Shown here one piece after another: positions 49,801 through 58,811 of a DNA stretch of 64,000 nucleotides. Each line of letters opens with the position of its first letter. Position 1 is the stretch's first letter. Position numbers and translations under genes: made by a program. Where the stretch lies: NCBI GenBank assembly GCA_900549625.1, contig URPE01000001.1, forward strand, positions 62,001 through 126,000. Direction: 5' to 3'. Source of the DNA: an uncultured Mycoplasmatota bacterium. GTDB taxonomy: Bacteria > Bacillota_I > Bacilli_A > RF39 > UBA660. Under the pieces are notes generated by a model. It made no database searches. It was not told the DNA's origin and saw only the letters and a list, made by a program, of their open reading frames with translations.

Positions 49801-50624
49801 CAGCTATAAAAAATGGTTCACTTAAAATTGATGAAGGTGTAGAAGAAATCCTTAAAAACTTAGAGTCAGCAAGTGCAACATTGACTAGTAGCAGTAACAA
49901 AGAAAGCATAACCTCTCTAAAAACTTTAATGGCTAAAAATACTGAAACAATTAATACTTTAAAAGAAGGAAATACAAAGTTAGAAACAGCTTACAACACA
50001 TATAGATTAAAAGATGTTACATATGATTCTTTAATCGAATCAAAAAACAAAACTTTCTATAATCTTAAATTCCAATATGAAAATATGTATGCAAGTAATG
50101 CGCTTATGATAACTCTTTTAGAAAAAAATAATGAAGCATTAACTGAAACTTTAAAAACAATGGATAGTACAAGTAAAACATTAAGTACAACTCTAAATAC
50201 TTTAACAACATATTTAAAAGAAGTTAAAAGTGGTACAAAAGAACTTTCTAGTGGTCTTACATTACTTGAAAGTGGTGTAAATACTCTTTCTTCTAAAACA
50301 AAAGAGTTAGCAAGTGGTGCCAAAACTCTTGAAAAAGGTATGAACTCTTTAGATGAAGGAATTAAAGAGTTTAATAAAAGTGGTATAAGTGCCATTAGTA
50401 GTATGGCTAACAATGCTAAAAACTACACTAATAAAGTAGAAGCCTTAAAAGATTTAAGTGATAACTATCAAATATTTGCTGGTAAAAAGGGTGACACAGA
50501 GTCAACTACTAAATTTATATTAAATGTTGATGGGGTAAAAGCAAATACTGAAAGTAACGTTGTTACTTCTACAAGTACTAAAAAAACTTTCTGGGAATTA
50601 TTAAAAGGCCTATTTACTAAATAA
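46848..50624 (+). CDS. MMPL/RND transporter fused to a secreted YhgE-like domain
   Basis: 1258 residues, ATG 46848 behind AGAGGTGTTAGAGG. Residues 1-685 are a complete MMPL protein: two sets of six membrane helices, each preceded by an extracellular domain, with helix-4 type motifs (GVTTDFSIFLYHAY and GATIDYAILLTTTY). At M690 (codon 48915) a typical signal peptide, MQKNKKLVTALFVGMFLLPLNTFA, starts inside the frame with GAAGGGA upstream. It leads to a 550-residue outer region with 'SG...L..G...L' heptad repeats as in YhgE/Pip proteins. The frame is uninterrupted, but internal initiation could also make the second part separately. MMPL proteins export lipids or hydrophobic compounds. Confidence 0.88.
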   Translation: MQKIAQKICDNKVLILIVTSILFVLSLIGMKLTKINYDILVYLPEEIETVKGQNILTEDFGMGAYSVVITENLKAQELLDLESKYESIDGVNKAISAYDLFGSTIPIDIFPSEITEKIHKDNTDLIFVTFDESTSSLKTIDAIEQMKEISKNSAKISGMSAMVLDTMNLSDKEIMIYIVIAIILCLIVLELSLDSYLVPLLLLGNIGIAIVFNLGSNIIFGSISYITKALVAVLQLGVTTDFSIFLYHAYESKKNKGLTKEKAMQEAISETFTSVTGSSLTTIAGFLVLITMNLTLGKDLGLVMAKGVLLGVICVLTVFPSLLLVFDNLITKTHHKPLTIHFEKFNNFVVKHNKAILVLFLILLIPAYLANSKVSVYYKIDESLPKSLDSIVANNELKEQFKIVSPEIILIDKNIKSEKLDEMVSEIESVDGVDFVLSFSKLKSRGITENMLSSDIVKIFESDKYQMLFLNSYYDIASNELNNQVSEINNIIKSYDKNAILAGEGPLMKDLVKTSDEDFNNVNTSSIICILFIMFFVLKSFSLPILLILAIEFAIFINMSIAYFGNVTLPFVAPIVLGTIQLGATIDYAILLTTTYLKNRRVGMAKKDAILATTNYCANSIFVSGMCFFAATFGVGVYSKLEMVGSLCTLISRGAIVSMLVVLTVLPSILITFDSLIMKTTKKEKGMNNMQKNKKLVTALFVGMFLLPLNTFALTKEETVYTRLSTDGSVKSTFVTEHLKNTEKLDNIEDQTSLTDIFNMTSDRPFIKNGDLVTFESAKKDVFYQGLTNKELPITESITYTLDGKDISLTDLIGQSGHVTIKIKYTNSDLHKVNVNRTVNNLYTPFIVTTTTIIPGEGNENVTITNGKIVDTGSNYMLVGISAPGLYESLGLDWLKEMDTITISYDTNRFSLSSIISLATPKILDTDELSIFDSLDDLYKNVDKLQTSMNAIESGSTKLKSGTASISEGASLISQNLNTVASKITAIKNGSLKIDEGVEEILKNLESASATLTSSSNKESITSLKTLMAKNTETINTLKEGNTKLETAYNTYRLKDVTYDSLIESKNKTFYNLKFQYENMYASNALMITLLEKNNEALTETLKTMDSTSKTLSTTLNTLTTYLKEVKSGTKELSSGLTLLESGVNTLSSKTKELASGAKTLEKGMNSLDEGIKEFNKSGISAISSMANNAKNYTNKVEALKDLSDNYQIFAGKKGDTESTTKFILNVDGVKANTESNVVTSTSTKKTFWELLKGLFTK

Positions 50625-50646
50625 GAGTTCGTAAGAGCTCTTTTTT
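50623..50646 (+). terminator. Terminator after the MMPL fusion gene
   Basis: AAGAGTTC and GAGCTCTT pair (one G-U) around GTAA, followed by T residues. Confidence 0.8.
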
Positions 50647-50724
50647 ACTATTTTATAAAATTAATAATACTTTTCAACCAATAAATATTATGTTATACTT
50701 TTCATATGGTAAAGGATTGATTTT

Positions 50725-52341
50725 ATGAAAAATAAATTAGAAACTATTACAGAACAATTTTTAGAAGAATGTGCCTCTACAAATGACATAATTGTTACAT
50801 TAAGATCATTAGATGAAATAACAAATATTGAAAATAAAATAATTGAGGTTATTAACAAAACTAATAATGAAAACTTAAAAAGTGAATTAGAAAATTGGCA
50901 AAATCATTCCAAAGTATATCTAAATGATATAAAAAGAATAGAAGAAAAAATAAAAGAAAACTCTAGTAATAATGAAGGGTTGTCTATAACTAGTGATTTA
51001 GAGGTAAATAAAAACATTTTAAACTTAATTAGAACCGTGGCCTCTTATAATTTATATACCAAAAAACAAAAAGAACAACAAACACTTGTGAAAGAAGAAG
51101 ATGTTTTAACAAAGAAAAAAGCAATAAATGAATTATATAAACAAACATTCAGTGAAGATAGTGATTTTTACAAATTAGAAAATACTGACTCTTTAGAATT
51201 AAAATCATACTTACCAAATGATAATAATAAATCAAAACTTGATGAACAAACCGAACGTTTCCTAGAAGAATGTTCTTATACTAATAATATTGATGCTTCT
51301 CTTCTTTCTTTAGATGAAATAACCAAAAAAGAACAAGAAATAATAGCATTTATAAATAACACTAATAACGAAGACTTAAAAAGAAAGTTTAGTAGCATGT
51401 TATATATGTGGCAAAAACACTCTAAAACATATATTGAAGATTGCCTTAGAATCCAAAAAGATTTACGAAAGAAAGGTCATACTCTTTATAGCCTAGATAA
51501 AAAACCTAAAGAATATTTAATCAATTTAGTAAGAGTAGTTGCAAGATATAACCTTTATATGAAAAGAGCGAGTGAATTTAATTTAAATATTGATGAAAAA
51601 CAAATAGAAGAATGGAAGAAATCAATAAATATTTTATATAGAAAAACCTTTGATGAAGAAAAAGATTTTTATGAATTAAAAGATAATAAAGAATTAGATT
51701 TAAGTTTCTATGTTCCAGATATAACCACAGTAAAAGGTGGGTCAAAAAGCCCTAATAAACAAGATGATGATGGACTAATAAATATAGGCGATATGTTAAA
51801 AGAAACAGAAGAAAAAAAAGAACCAATTGCCTTTGCTAAACCTGAAGAAGCCCCTAAAACAATAAAATATACGCCACTTGTAAAAGGAGAGCCCGTGATT
51901 CCTCTTAGCAAAGATTATAATCGCGAACGCATTTTAATAAACTCACAAATACCTTCTAAACCATTTGTAAGAAAAAGTAGGGAACAAAAAGATATAGAAG
52001 TTCCAGCCTTAATTTATGATGATTATCGTTCGGCTGAAGATTACGCATTTTATGCTCCAATTATTATTAATGAAACGAATCCCAAAATAAGGTATACAGC
52101 ATCAACTGTAGACATTACTGGCCAAGAACCTGACTATTTATTATACTCATATGATGAACCAAGATATGTAATAAGTTATAATTTACTTTTAAAAAATAAT
52201 AAAGTAGTTTCTACTTATAATAAAGAACAATTACAAAAAGCATTAAATGCTGGCGGTGTAGTTATAAGTGTCGGTACATTAGATGGTTTTTATAAATTAA
52301 GTGATATAACAATTGTAGAAGAAGAAAAAAGAAAACGATAA
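50725..52341 (+). CDS. Cytoplasmic protein with an internally duplicated domain, unknown function
   Basis: 538 residues, ATG behind AAAGGATTGATTTT. Residues 1-165 and 173-335 are tandem copies: both contain 'F(L)EEC..TN.I...L.SLDEIT..E..II..IN.TNNE.LK' and 'W..HSK.Y..D..RI'. They are helical, Lys/Glu-rich and carry no membrane helix. A linker follows, then a C-terminal alpha/beta domain (about 400-538) with 'IIINETNPKIRYTASTVDITGQEPDYLLYSYDEPRYVISYN'. I recognise no family. The duplication looks recent in evolutionary terms because motif spacing is the same in both halves. Confidence 0.7.
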   Translation: MKNKLETITEQFLEECASTNDIIVTLRSLDEITNIENKIIEVINKTNNENLKSELENWQNHSKVYLNDIKRIEEKIKENSSNNEGLSITSDLEVNKNILNLIRTVASYNLYTKKQKEQQTLVKEEDVLTKKKAINELYKQTFSEDSDFYKLENTDSLELKSYLPNDNNKSKLDEQTERFLEECSYTNNIDASLLSLDEITKKEQEIIAFINNTNNEDLKRKFSSMLYMWQKHSKTYIEDCLRIQKDLRKKGHTLYSLDKKPKEYLINLVRVVARYNLYMKRASEFNLNIDEKQIEEWKKSINILYRKTFDEEKDFYELKDNKELDLSFYVPDITTVKGGSKSPNKQDDDGLINIGDMLKETEEKKEPIAFAKPEEAPKTIKYTPLVKGEPVIPLSKDYNRERILINSQIPSKPFVRKSREQKDIEVPALIYDDYRSAEDYAFYAPIIINETNPKIRYTASTVDITGQEPDYLLYSYDEPRYVISYNLLLKNNKVVSTYNKEQLQKALNAGGVVISVGTLDGFYKLSDITIVEEEKRKR

Positions 52342-52371
52342 AAAAAGTGTCCTAAAATTTAGGACCTTTTT
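52341..52371. terminator. Bidirectional terminator between convergent genes
   Basis: GTCCTAAA and TTTAGGAC pair around a single A, with A and T runs on the two sides, so both strands end here. Confidence 0.8.
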
Positions 52372-53242
52372 AATTATTATATAATCGAAATAAAGTAACA
52401 GATGGAAAATTTGAAAATCTAGCACTTATGTTTTCAGTACCAATACCACCTGAAACATAAAGCTTTTTATTATTATTTTCATATAAACCACTTTCATAAT
52501 TATTAACGTTTTCACCTTTAAATATTCCCCCTACAAATGGTATTCTTATTAAGCCACCTAGACTATGACCTGTAATACTTAGATTAGCAGTATTTTCTTT
52601 GTTATCAAAAATAGTTGGTTCATGTGCCATAAGTATTTGGTAAGACTCTTGCTTATCTTTTTTTAAAGCAGTACTAAAGTCTGGTGTATTTTTTTTAATA
52701 GATGGTATCCCACTTAAATAAATAGGGGTATTACCATTATAATATATTGGTATATTAGTATTTTCTAAAACTGTAAAATTAGCCTCAGTCATTATACTTT
52801 TAAATATATCTTCTTTTGCAATATCACTGTCCCCCATAATAGCGTATTTATTTAAGTTAGTATTTATATTACTTAAAGTACTTTTTAAAAATTTTATATT
52901 ATCTTCCGATAAATTAATATAGTCGTCAAACAAATCCCCCGTAAATATAACTATATCTGGTTTCATTTCATTTATCTTTCTTACAGTTTTTTCTAACTCT
53001 TTTTCATTAGTTGTTCTTCCAAAATGAATATCTGATATCTGAGCTATTTTAAAGCCATTAAAACTTTCAGGAATTGCCTTATCAATAATGGCAACTTCTT
53101 CTGTAACTATAAGTTTTGGTTCTAAAAAGTGAATATAACATAAAAAGATAATTATAATAAAGAGAATAGTTAAAAGTAATTTAGGAATAAAACGCATTTT
53201 TTTTCTCGTTAAACTAGTTTCTTCTAAAATTTCTTCTTCCAT
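52370..53242 (-). CDS. Membrane-anchored metallophosphoesterase with missing metal ligands
   Basis: 290 residues, minus strand. An N-terminal membrane helix (about residues 18-40) is followed by a YkuE/YaeI-type calcineurin-like domain. QISDIHFG and FTGDLFDD retain the first two metal motifs, but the GNH(D/E) motif is GDSD and the GHTHGGQ motif is GHSLGGLIRIP, so the motif-III His and the last His ligand are lost. AHEP remains. Family members hydrolyse phosphodiesters or lipid phosphates at the outer face. This one may be weakened, use one metal, or be non-catalytic. It lies three bases after the CPBP protease gene. Confidence 0.85.
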   Translation of the reverse strand: MEEEILEETSLTRKKMRFIPKLLLTILFIIIIFLCYIHFLEPKLIVTEEVAIIDKAIPESFNGFKIAQISDIHFGRTTNEKELEKTVRKINEMKPDIVIFTGDLFDDYINLSEDNIKFLKSTLSNINTNLNKYAIMGDSDIAKEDIFKSIMTEANFTVLENTNIPIYYNGNTPIYLSGIPSIKKNTPDFSTALKKDKQESYQILMAHEPTIFDNKENTANLSITGHSLGGLIRIPFVGGIFKGENVNNYESGLYENNNKKLYVSGGIGTENISARFSNFPSVTLFRLYNN

Positions 53243-53245
53243 ATA

Positions 53246-53956
53246 TTATGCTCCTATAAAACTAGATAATAACACAAGACAAACAGATAAAGAATTATGT
53301 AAAACATGAGTTGTAACACTTGTAAATATCGTGTCAGTTTCTATATAACTTTTAGCAAAGAAATAACCTATGCCACTATAAGGGATAATATATAAAATCT
53401 GAAAATAATTACTTGTAATATCACCAATGGTAAAAGCACTAAGCATATGTGCCCCACCAAATAAAAGAGCAGTAAATATCATAAATAGGTGTTTGCTTTT
53501 AAAAGATTTACGAAAATTCTTTCTAAATAGCATTTCTTCTATAAAAGGACCAATTAATGCCATTGATATTACAGAAAACAAAGGCATTTCACTAATCATT
53601 GAACGATTAACACTTTCATTAGTAGCCATATCACCAACTAGTGATAAAACAAGTGAGTTTGTAATTACCATAAATAAAAGTGCTATACCCCAGTTTTTCA
53701 AACCAATCTTAAAATCTTTCTTAAAATTATTTTTATATAACTTAAATTCTTCTTTTAATGACTTACCATAGAATATACCAATTAATATGAATGTTAACAA
53801 ATAAATAAATACATATGCAAGTACATATATTAGTCTATTACTTAAATCAAGGTTTAAAAACCTAAAAATAAATACTACTAAATCGGGAATGAATAACATA
53901 TAGCTCATTAAAATCAATAATGCTTTACCTAACTCTAAAAAATTTATTTTTTTCAT
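53246..53956 (-). CDS. CPBP family intramembrane metalloprotease
   Basis: 236 residues. ATG at 53956 is preferred because AAGGTAGG lies upstream. The longer frame from 54016 lacks a ribosome site. About seven membrane helices. The glutamate pair motif is in GPFIEEMLFRKNFRKSF, with the second motif FGGAHM and a C-terminal histidine in TSVTTHVLHNSLS, the Abi/CAAX-protease-type active site. Members process prenylated or bacteriocin-like peptides and some give self-immunity. It is co-oriented with the metallophosphoesterase gene. It lies 18 kb from the bacteriocin genes, so a link is speculative. Confidence 0.88.
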   Translation of the reverse strand: MKKINFLELGKALLILMSYMLFIPDLVVFIFRFLNLDLSNRLIYVLAYVFIYLLTFILIGIFYGKSLKEEFKLYKNNFKKDFKIGLKNWGIALLFMVITNSLVLSLVGDMATNESVNRSMISEMPLFSVISMALIGPFIEEMLFRKNFRKSFKSKHLFMIFTALLFGGAHMLSAFTIGDITSNYFQILYIIPYSGIGYFFAKSYIETDTIFTSVTTHVLHNSLSVCLVLLSSFIGA

Positions 53957-54062
53957 ATATAACCTACCTTCTATTAAAATAATATCATAAATTTTCTTTC
54001 TTGGAAAGTATTGCATTTTTTAAGTATTTTCAATATACTTATTTCAAAGTAGGCGAAAGATT

Positions 54063-54215
54063 ATGAAAAAATTAGAAATAAAAAACTTTAGTACCTTAAT
54101 AGCACTTTCTATTTTAGTTACATTAATATCTATTTATATGTTTATTCCTCATTTTATTGCTAAAGAAAAAATTAGTGATTTAGTAGTAAGAATGAACTCT
54201 ATTAAAGAAAATTAA
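54063..54215 (+). CDS. 50-residue single-helix membrane protein
   Basis: ATG at 54063 with GGCGAAAG upstream, stop at 54213-54215. The peptide begins MKKLEIKNFSTLIALSILV, has one membrane helix (about residues 9-31) and a charged C-terminal third. It lies between the CPBP gene and the Tad-like operon promoter. No family is recognised. The coding potential is moderate: it has a start, a ribosome site and a clean amphipathic end, but no independent support. Confidence 0.45.
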   Translation: MKKLEIKNFSTLIALSILVTLISIYMFIPHFIAKEKISDLVVRMNSIKEN

Positions 54216-54244
54216 TAAATTTAAAAAAAGTGGTTTCAACCTAA

Positions 54245-54273
54245 TTGAAATACCTATCAAAATATGCTAAAAT
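54245..54273 (+). promoter_or_regulatory. Promoter of the Tad-like surface operon
   Basis: TTGAAA (54245-54250), a 17-base spacer and TAAAAT (54268-54273) with a TG dinucleotide in front (TGCTAAAAT), a good extended -10 promoter 30 bases before the first start codon. Confidence 0.7.
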
Positions 54274-54304
54274 CATGCTATGAGATTGATTAGAGGTGAT
54301 TTAT

Positions 54305-55063
54305 GTGCATAAAAGCAAAAAAATAATATTGGCTATATTATGTTCTTTTCTATTTATTGGTGGAGCAAATGCTGAATGTGATTATGAAACAGAAGTAAAT
54401 ATGGCCAAAGAAGCATCAAATGTCAAAGCAAATTATGAAGCAAAAGACATTGTTATTGATGCAACGACTGGTGAAGAAGTATCAGGAATTAATCCAGAGG
54501 ATGTTGATTTTGAAAGTGACTATGCCAACTGGAAAAAAATAACCGTAAGTATTTATAACATTACAAAAGACATGAATGTTTTAATTACAGGTGATGATGG
54601 TAGTACAGAAACTATCACATATGATGAAACTGATAATGGAACATACGCATTTGATCGTTTAGATTTGGAAAAAGTTGTTAATTATGAAATAAAGGTTACA
54701 ACTACTAATCCAAGTTGTTCTGGTAAAGAATTAAGGACACTTAATTTATTGACACCAAAACGTAACGATTTTCATTATTTAACAGCATGTATAGGTAATG
54801 ATGATTATTATTGTCAAGAATTTGTTGATTATGATTTAAATATGTCTGAAGGTGATGTCATAAGTAAAGCTGCATCAAAACAAAATGGTACTGATAGTTC
54901 CAATACTTCAAATAGTGAGACTAAGAGTTGGTTTGAAAAAGCAAAAGAATATTTAAAAGAGAATAAATGGGTTATATACACTGGAGTTGGTGTTATTATA
55001 TTAATAGCAGGGGTTGCTACTACCGTAATTGTGATAAAAAAACGGAGGAGTAAAGTATTATGA
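54305..55063 (+). CDS. Secreted, C-terminally membrane-anchored protein heading the Tad-like operon
   Basis: 252 residues. GTG at 54305 behind AGAGGTGAT. A signal peptide (cut after GGANA, about residue 23) is followed by a beta-rich extracellular domain with cysteine pairs (CDYE..., SCSG, ACIG, YCQEF), a Ser/Asn linker and a C-terminal helix with basic stop (KKRRSKVL). It is a type I membrane protein exposed on the surface. Its last four bases overlap the next gene. I recognise no family. It may anchor or guide the giant protein encoded next. Confidence 0.75.
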   Translation: MHKSKKIILAILCSFLFIGGANAECDYETEVNMAKEASNVKANYEAKDIVIDATTGEEVSGINPEDVDFESDYANWKKITVSIYNITKDMNVLITGDDGSTETITYDETDNGTYAFDRLDLEKVVNYEIKVTTTNPSCSGKELRTLNLLTPKRNDFHYLTACIGNDDYYCQEFVDYDLNMSEGDVISKAASKQNGTDSSNTSNSETKSWFEKAKEYLKENKWVIYTGVGVIILIAGVATTVIVIKKRRSKVL

Positions 55064-58000
55064 AAAAAAGAAATTTAATGTTTTTATCTTTAATTGCCGG
55101 TGCTCTTTTATTGCCTGGCGTTGCTAAAGCAGATTTAGCATGTAACATGAAGTATGATATTGTGGCTGATAGCTGCCAAAATATTGCCTTAAATGGTACA
55201 AATTATGCTCTACACACTTATAATGTAAGTGGCTTGAATGTAAAAGCATATTGCTTGGATCCGGCTAAAACAAGTGGTGTTGGTTCTGCATCATGTGTAA
55301 GTAGAATTGACCCATCAAACAAAAAAAATGACGCCACAACACAAAAATATGATTTAGCTATGACAAAAGCTTATCAATTACTTGTTGCAAGTGGCAGAAA
55401 TACTAATTCGGTTGAAGATCGTCAATTTGGTGAAATAATTTTCAGATGGATTGGTAAACACTATGGTAAAATGAAATATAATGCTAACATAAATATTTAT
55501 AACACATGTGATAAAAAAAGCGGTACAGTAGGCTATCAAACTTTAGTTAATATCTTTGATGCCGACCGTTTCTACAATCAATATTGGAATGGGTCTAGTT
55601 ATGCTTTGGCCAAGGATGCTAAAGATATTTATAATGAGGCTGTAAATCTTGCTGACACTACTTCTTATGATGATGCTGTAAAAAACAACTTATTATGGAC
55701 TGATCAATATGATGTGACAACCATAAGCGAAGAAGTATCTACCTCATCAACTAAAATAACTGTTAAGTTAACTGCTAAAGGTGAAAGAGCATCACAAATT
55801 AACTGGACTGAATTTGAAGTTGGTTGTGATAGCGAAGGCTTAAAATGTACTAAGGAGCCTATTCAAACTGATGGCAATAGTGCCACTATTACAATTAATA
55901 TTTCTACAAAGAGTGGATACACTGTTAGTAGTGCAGGTGTATACGTTCAAAGTTCTATCAAAAGTACAATGTCTGCTAGTGCAAATATGATTATCGTAAA
56001 TGCTGGTACGGCAAGACAAAATATGCTTATAGTATCTGATGGAACATCTATTTTAAACGGTGGTAGTAAAATTTATATTACCGCAACTCCACCTAAAAAT
56101 AATGGTCCAAAATGTTCAAAAGACGTTAATAATAACAAATACTATTGTAAAGATGGTCATGAATGTAGTGAACCAGAGTATCGTGCAGATTGTGAAAATA
56201 TAAATTGTATGCCAACTGTAACAATGCCATCAAATTGTAATAATTTTGATGAAGAAAGTACAGAAAAAGGTATAATTAGTGATATTAACGAAGAATCAAA
56301 TAGAACATGTTCTAATGGTGCAGTTAACAATGCAAATCAAGTAAAATCTTGTGTTATAGGTCATAACGATTTAACTAATACTTCTTATGAAGCAACGACT
56401 GAATTAAGTGGCAACCCTTATTGTAAAGTTTACTGTAAAGAAAAATATACATTTACTTTACCAACAGCTAAAATAACAAGAAGTGGTGGATACTTCACAT
56501 TAAGTACAACTGTAGATGCCACAAGAGATTGTTATGTTGGTAATGCAGTTAGAAATGCTAAAGGCGAAATAGAAACACAAGGTATTAATACAGCAAAATT
56601 CAATAGTGATTTAACTCAGAAATCTCGTGAAGTTGTTGACACATATAATAAATATTTAAAATGGAAAGCTGCTGCTGAAACAGAAGAAAAATCTGAACAA
56701 TTATCATGTTCTTATAGTGGTCGTGATTCAACATATGATCCAGTAACTGGTGAAGGTGAGCATTCTTGCTCTGGTGGCAGTGAAGGGCCAAGCACAAGTT
56801 ACTATAAAGAATGGACATGGATTGAATATAATTATGATGGTACGCAAAAAAGTGAAGAATTTAAAGAATCGTATAAAGGCAGTGCAAGTAACGGCGAATG
56901 CAGCTGCACATTAAATGTTGAGGCTTCTAGACAAGCAGAACATGAAAAAAATAAAAATGATGCCTACAATGAATTTAAAAACAGACTTGCAGAATTAAAT
57001 AAAATTATTCAACAATATAACAGCTGTTCTGGAACAGTTGATAATAGTACGCTTGATAGTTTAACTAGTGGGCTAACTACTCAAAATGCAACTTCTAATA
57101 ATGATACAACTTGGTCAAATAAGATGGTGTTTAATCCAAAAGTGACATTTGATTATAATGAAAACTATAAAAAAGATATATCTGGTGAATTTGAACAAAC
57201 AAGTTCAAACATTGACGCAAACGCAACCACAACATATTGTTCTGGAGAAGTTAACGAAAATTATGCTTGTCAATCTGGTACCTCAAGTACACCACAAACA
57301 GCATTACAGAGTACAACGATATGCAATGATAAAGGTTGTACAAAAGTTGACATTAATGTTAGTACAGCAAAATGGGTACAAAAGAGTAAAAATGCTAGTG
57401 CGACATATGAACCAAAAAATGAATTTGTAACATATTCTCCTTATGGAACAATTAAATTAAAAAATAAAGCATGTAATGGTAATGATTGCTTATATAGTAA
57501 AATGCCAGAAAATGCTCTACCTATTTCAATGATTACTAAGACTGGTGTTTTCCCATTCACTATTAAATATAGCGATATTGGTCAAGATAATAAAACTAGT
57601 ACATTAGGAAGATTAATGGGTGCAACTACTAGTGTTATAACTGAATATGATAATTTAACAGATGATATAAGATGTGCTGCTGATAGTTCTACTAAATCAG
57701 TAAATCAAAATGTTGGTTATGTATGTCATTATCTAAATAACTGTGATAATTGTAAATTTACATGTACAGATGATAAAAACTGTGAATTTACTGAGAAAGA
57801 GTGCGATGGTGATAATTGTCGTATGACTTGTAAAAATTGTGCATTTGATGGTAGTACAGCAAACTTTACTTATAGAACAATTTCTACTAATAATTTAAAT
57901 CCAACTAGCCGTAGCCTAGGCTATAACTGGAATGCTGATACAGGCGAAAATGCTAAAGCAGTAGCGACTACTAAAGCAATTGAAGAAGATGGTGATACTG

Positions 58001-58386
58001 TTTATAAAAAAGCACAATATTCATATACACTTACTCCTTCTAATTTACAAAAAATCCGTGAATATAATAAAAAAGCAGAATCATTTACTAATGCCTCTAT
58101 ACCAAGTGAGTATCAAAAGTATGTTGACAATAGTAATTCCTTATATTGTGAACAATTAAGCTCTAATGCAAACGATGGTAAAAGTTATGAAATTCCATAT
58201 CGTTGTAAAAGTACATTCCTAGACTTAGCAAACAATAATAGTACAGGCTTAACTAGCCGCGATAACCGTGTAAGAGTTACAGAAGATACTGATGCTTTTG
58301 AAAACTTCAGTGGTTGTACTTCTGGGTATGGCAATGGTAATTGTAAATATGTTGGTCCTTCATGGCGTATTAAGGGGGCAGAATAA
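55060..58386 (+). CDS. Giant cysteine-rich secreted protein with putative thioester domain
   Basis: 1108 residues, ATG overlapping the previous stop, GGAGG upstream. Signal peptide (about 1-24, cut after VAKA). The next ~150 residues contain VKAYCLDP (C65) and RQFGEIIFRW (Q122), which fit the Cys and Gln motifs of Gram-positive thioester (TED) adhesin domains, which bind host surfaces covalently. The rest has many spaced cysteines (CSKDVNNNKYYC, CQSG, CDNCKFTCTDDKNCEF and others), a helical segment near 520-560 and 620-660, and no LPxTG motif or C-terminal membrane helix. It could be held by the pilus machinery or by its membrane-anchored neighbour. The TED call is by motif only. Confidence 0.75.
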   Translation: MKKRNLMFLSLIAGALLLPGVAKADLACNMKYDIVADSCQNIALNGTNYALHTYNVSGLNVKAYCLDPAKTSGVGSASCVSRIDPSNKKNDATTQKYDLAMTKAYQLLVASGRNTNSVEDRQFGEIIFRWIGKHYGKMKYNANINIYNTCDKKSGTVGYQTLVNIFDADRFYNQYWNGSSYALAKDAKDIYNEAVNLADTTSYDDAVKNNLLWTDQYDVTTISEEVSTSSTKITVKLTAKGERASQINWTEFEVGCDSEGLKCTKEPIQTDGNSATITINISTKSGYTVSSAGVYVQSSIKSTMSASANMIIVNAGTARQNMLIVSDGTSILNGGSKIYITATPPKNNGPKCSKDVNNNKYYCKDGHECSEPEYRADCENINCMPTVTMPSNCNNFDEESTEKGIISDINEESNRTCSNGAVNNANQVKSCVIGHNDLTNTSYEATTELSGNPYCKVYCKEKYTFTLPTAKITRSGGYFTLSTTVDATRDCYVGNAVRNAKGEIETQGINTAKFNSDLTQKSREVVDTYNKYLKWKAAAETEEKSEQLSCSYSGRDSTYDPVTGEGEHSCSGGSEGPSTSYYKEWTWIEYNYDGTQKSEEFKESYKGSASNGECSCTLNVEASRQAEHEKNKNDAYNEFKNRLAELNKIIQQYNSCSGTVDNSTLDSLTSGLTTQNATSNNDTTWSNKMVFNPKVTFDYNENYKKDISGEFEQTSSNIDANATTTYCSGEVNENYACQSGTSSTPQTALQSTTICNDKGCTKVDINVSTAKWVQKSKNASATYEPKNEFVTYSPYGTIKLKNKACNGNDCLYSKMPENALPISMITKTGVFPFTIKYSDIGQDNKTSTLGRLMGATTSVITEYDNLTDDIRCAADSSTKSVNQNVGYVCHYLNNCDNCKFTCTDDKNCEFTEKECDGDNCRMTCKNCAFDGSTANFTYRTISTNNLNPTSRSLGYNWNADTGENAKAVATTKAIEEDGDTVYKKAQYSYTLTPSNLQKIREYNKKAESFTNASIPSEYQKYVDNSNSLYCEQLSSNANDGKSYEIPYRCKSTFLDLANNNSTGLTSRDNRVRVTEDTDAFENFSGCTSGYGNGNCKYVGPSWRIKGAE

Positions 58387-58799
58387 TGAGAGAATCATAT
58401 TGGGGTTATTGGATAATCTTATTAGGAATATTTGTAATTGTAATTATGATGTTAGTATCTAATGTAACAACTACAAATACTCAAGATTATTATTTAGTAA
58501 AAGAAGTTACTGAAGCATCTATGGTTGATGCCGTTGACTATGCTTACTATAGAACAACTGGAGAGTTAAAAATCAACTCTGAAAAATTTGTAGAATCTTT
58601 CTTAAGAAGATTTGCCGATAATGTAGAATTAAATACATATCAAATTGATTTTTATGGCATATACGAAGCTCCTCCAAAAGTGAGTGTAAAAGTAACAACT
58701 AAAAGTGCTACTTATACAGTAGCTGGAGATGCTACTACTTTTGATATAACTAATAAAGTAGATGCTATCCTTGAATTAAATGGTATAGTAAAAGAATAA
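58386..58799 (+). CDS. TadE/pseudopilin-like membrane protein
   Basis: 137 residues. ATG overlaps the previous stop by one base. One N-terminal helix (about residues 7-26) after MRESYWGYW is followed by a short extracellular domain: 'EVTEASMVDAVDYAYYRTTGEL...F...F.....' and a beta-rich end. This is the outline of TadE/TadF minor pseudopilins: a short N-tail, a hydrophobic helix, then an Ala/Glu-rich stretch. The glutamate a few residues into the mature helix expected for class III pseudopilins is not evident. The call rests on operon context and topology. Confidence 0.6.
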   Translation: MRESYWGYWIILLGIFVIVIMMLVSNVTTTNTQDYYLVKEVTEASMVDAVDYAYYRTTGELKINSEKFVESFLRRFADNVELNTYQIDFYGIYEAPPKVSVKVTTKSATYTVAGDATTFDITNKVDAILELNGIVKE

Positions 58800-58811
58800 G
58801 GAGGAAGAAAT

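Noticed and set aside
53246..53956. CPBP protease as the bacteriocin immunity protein
   Set aside because: It is 18 kb from the bacteriocin genes and paired with a metallophosphoesterase gene. There is no direct link.
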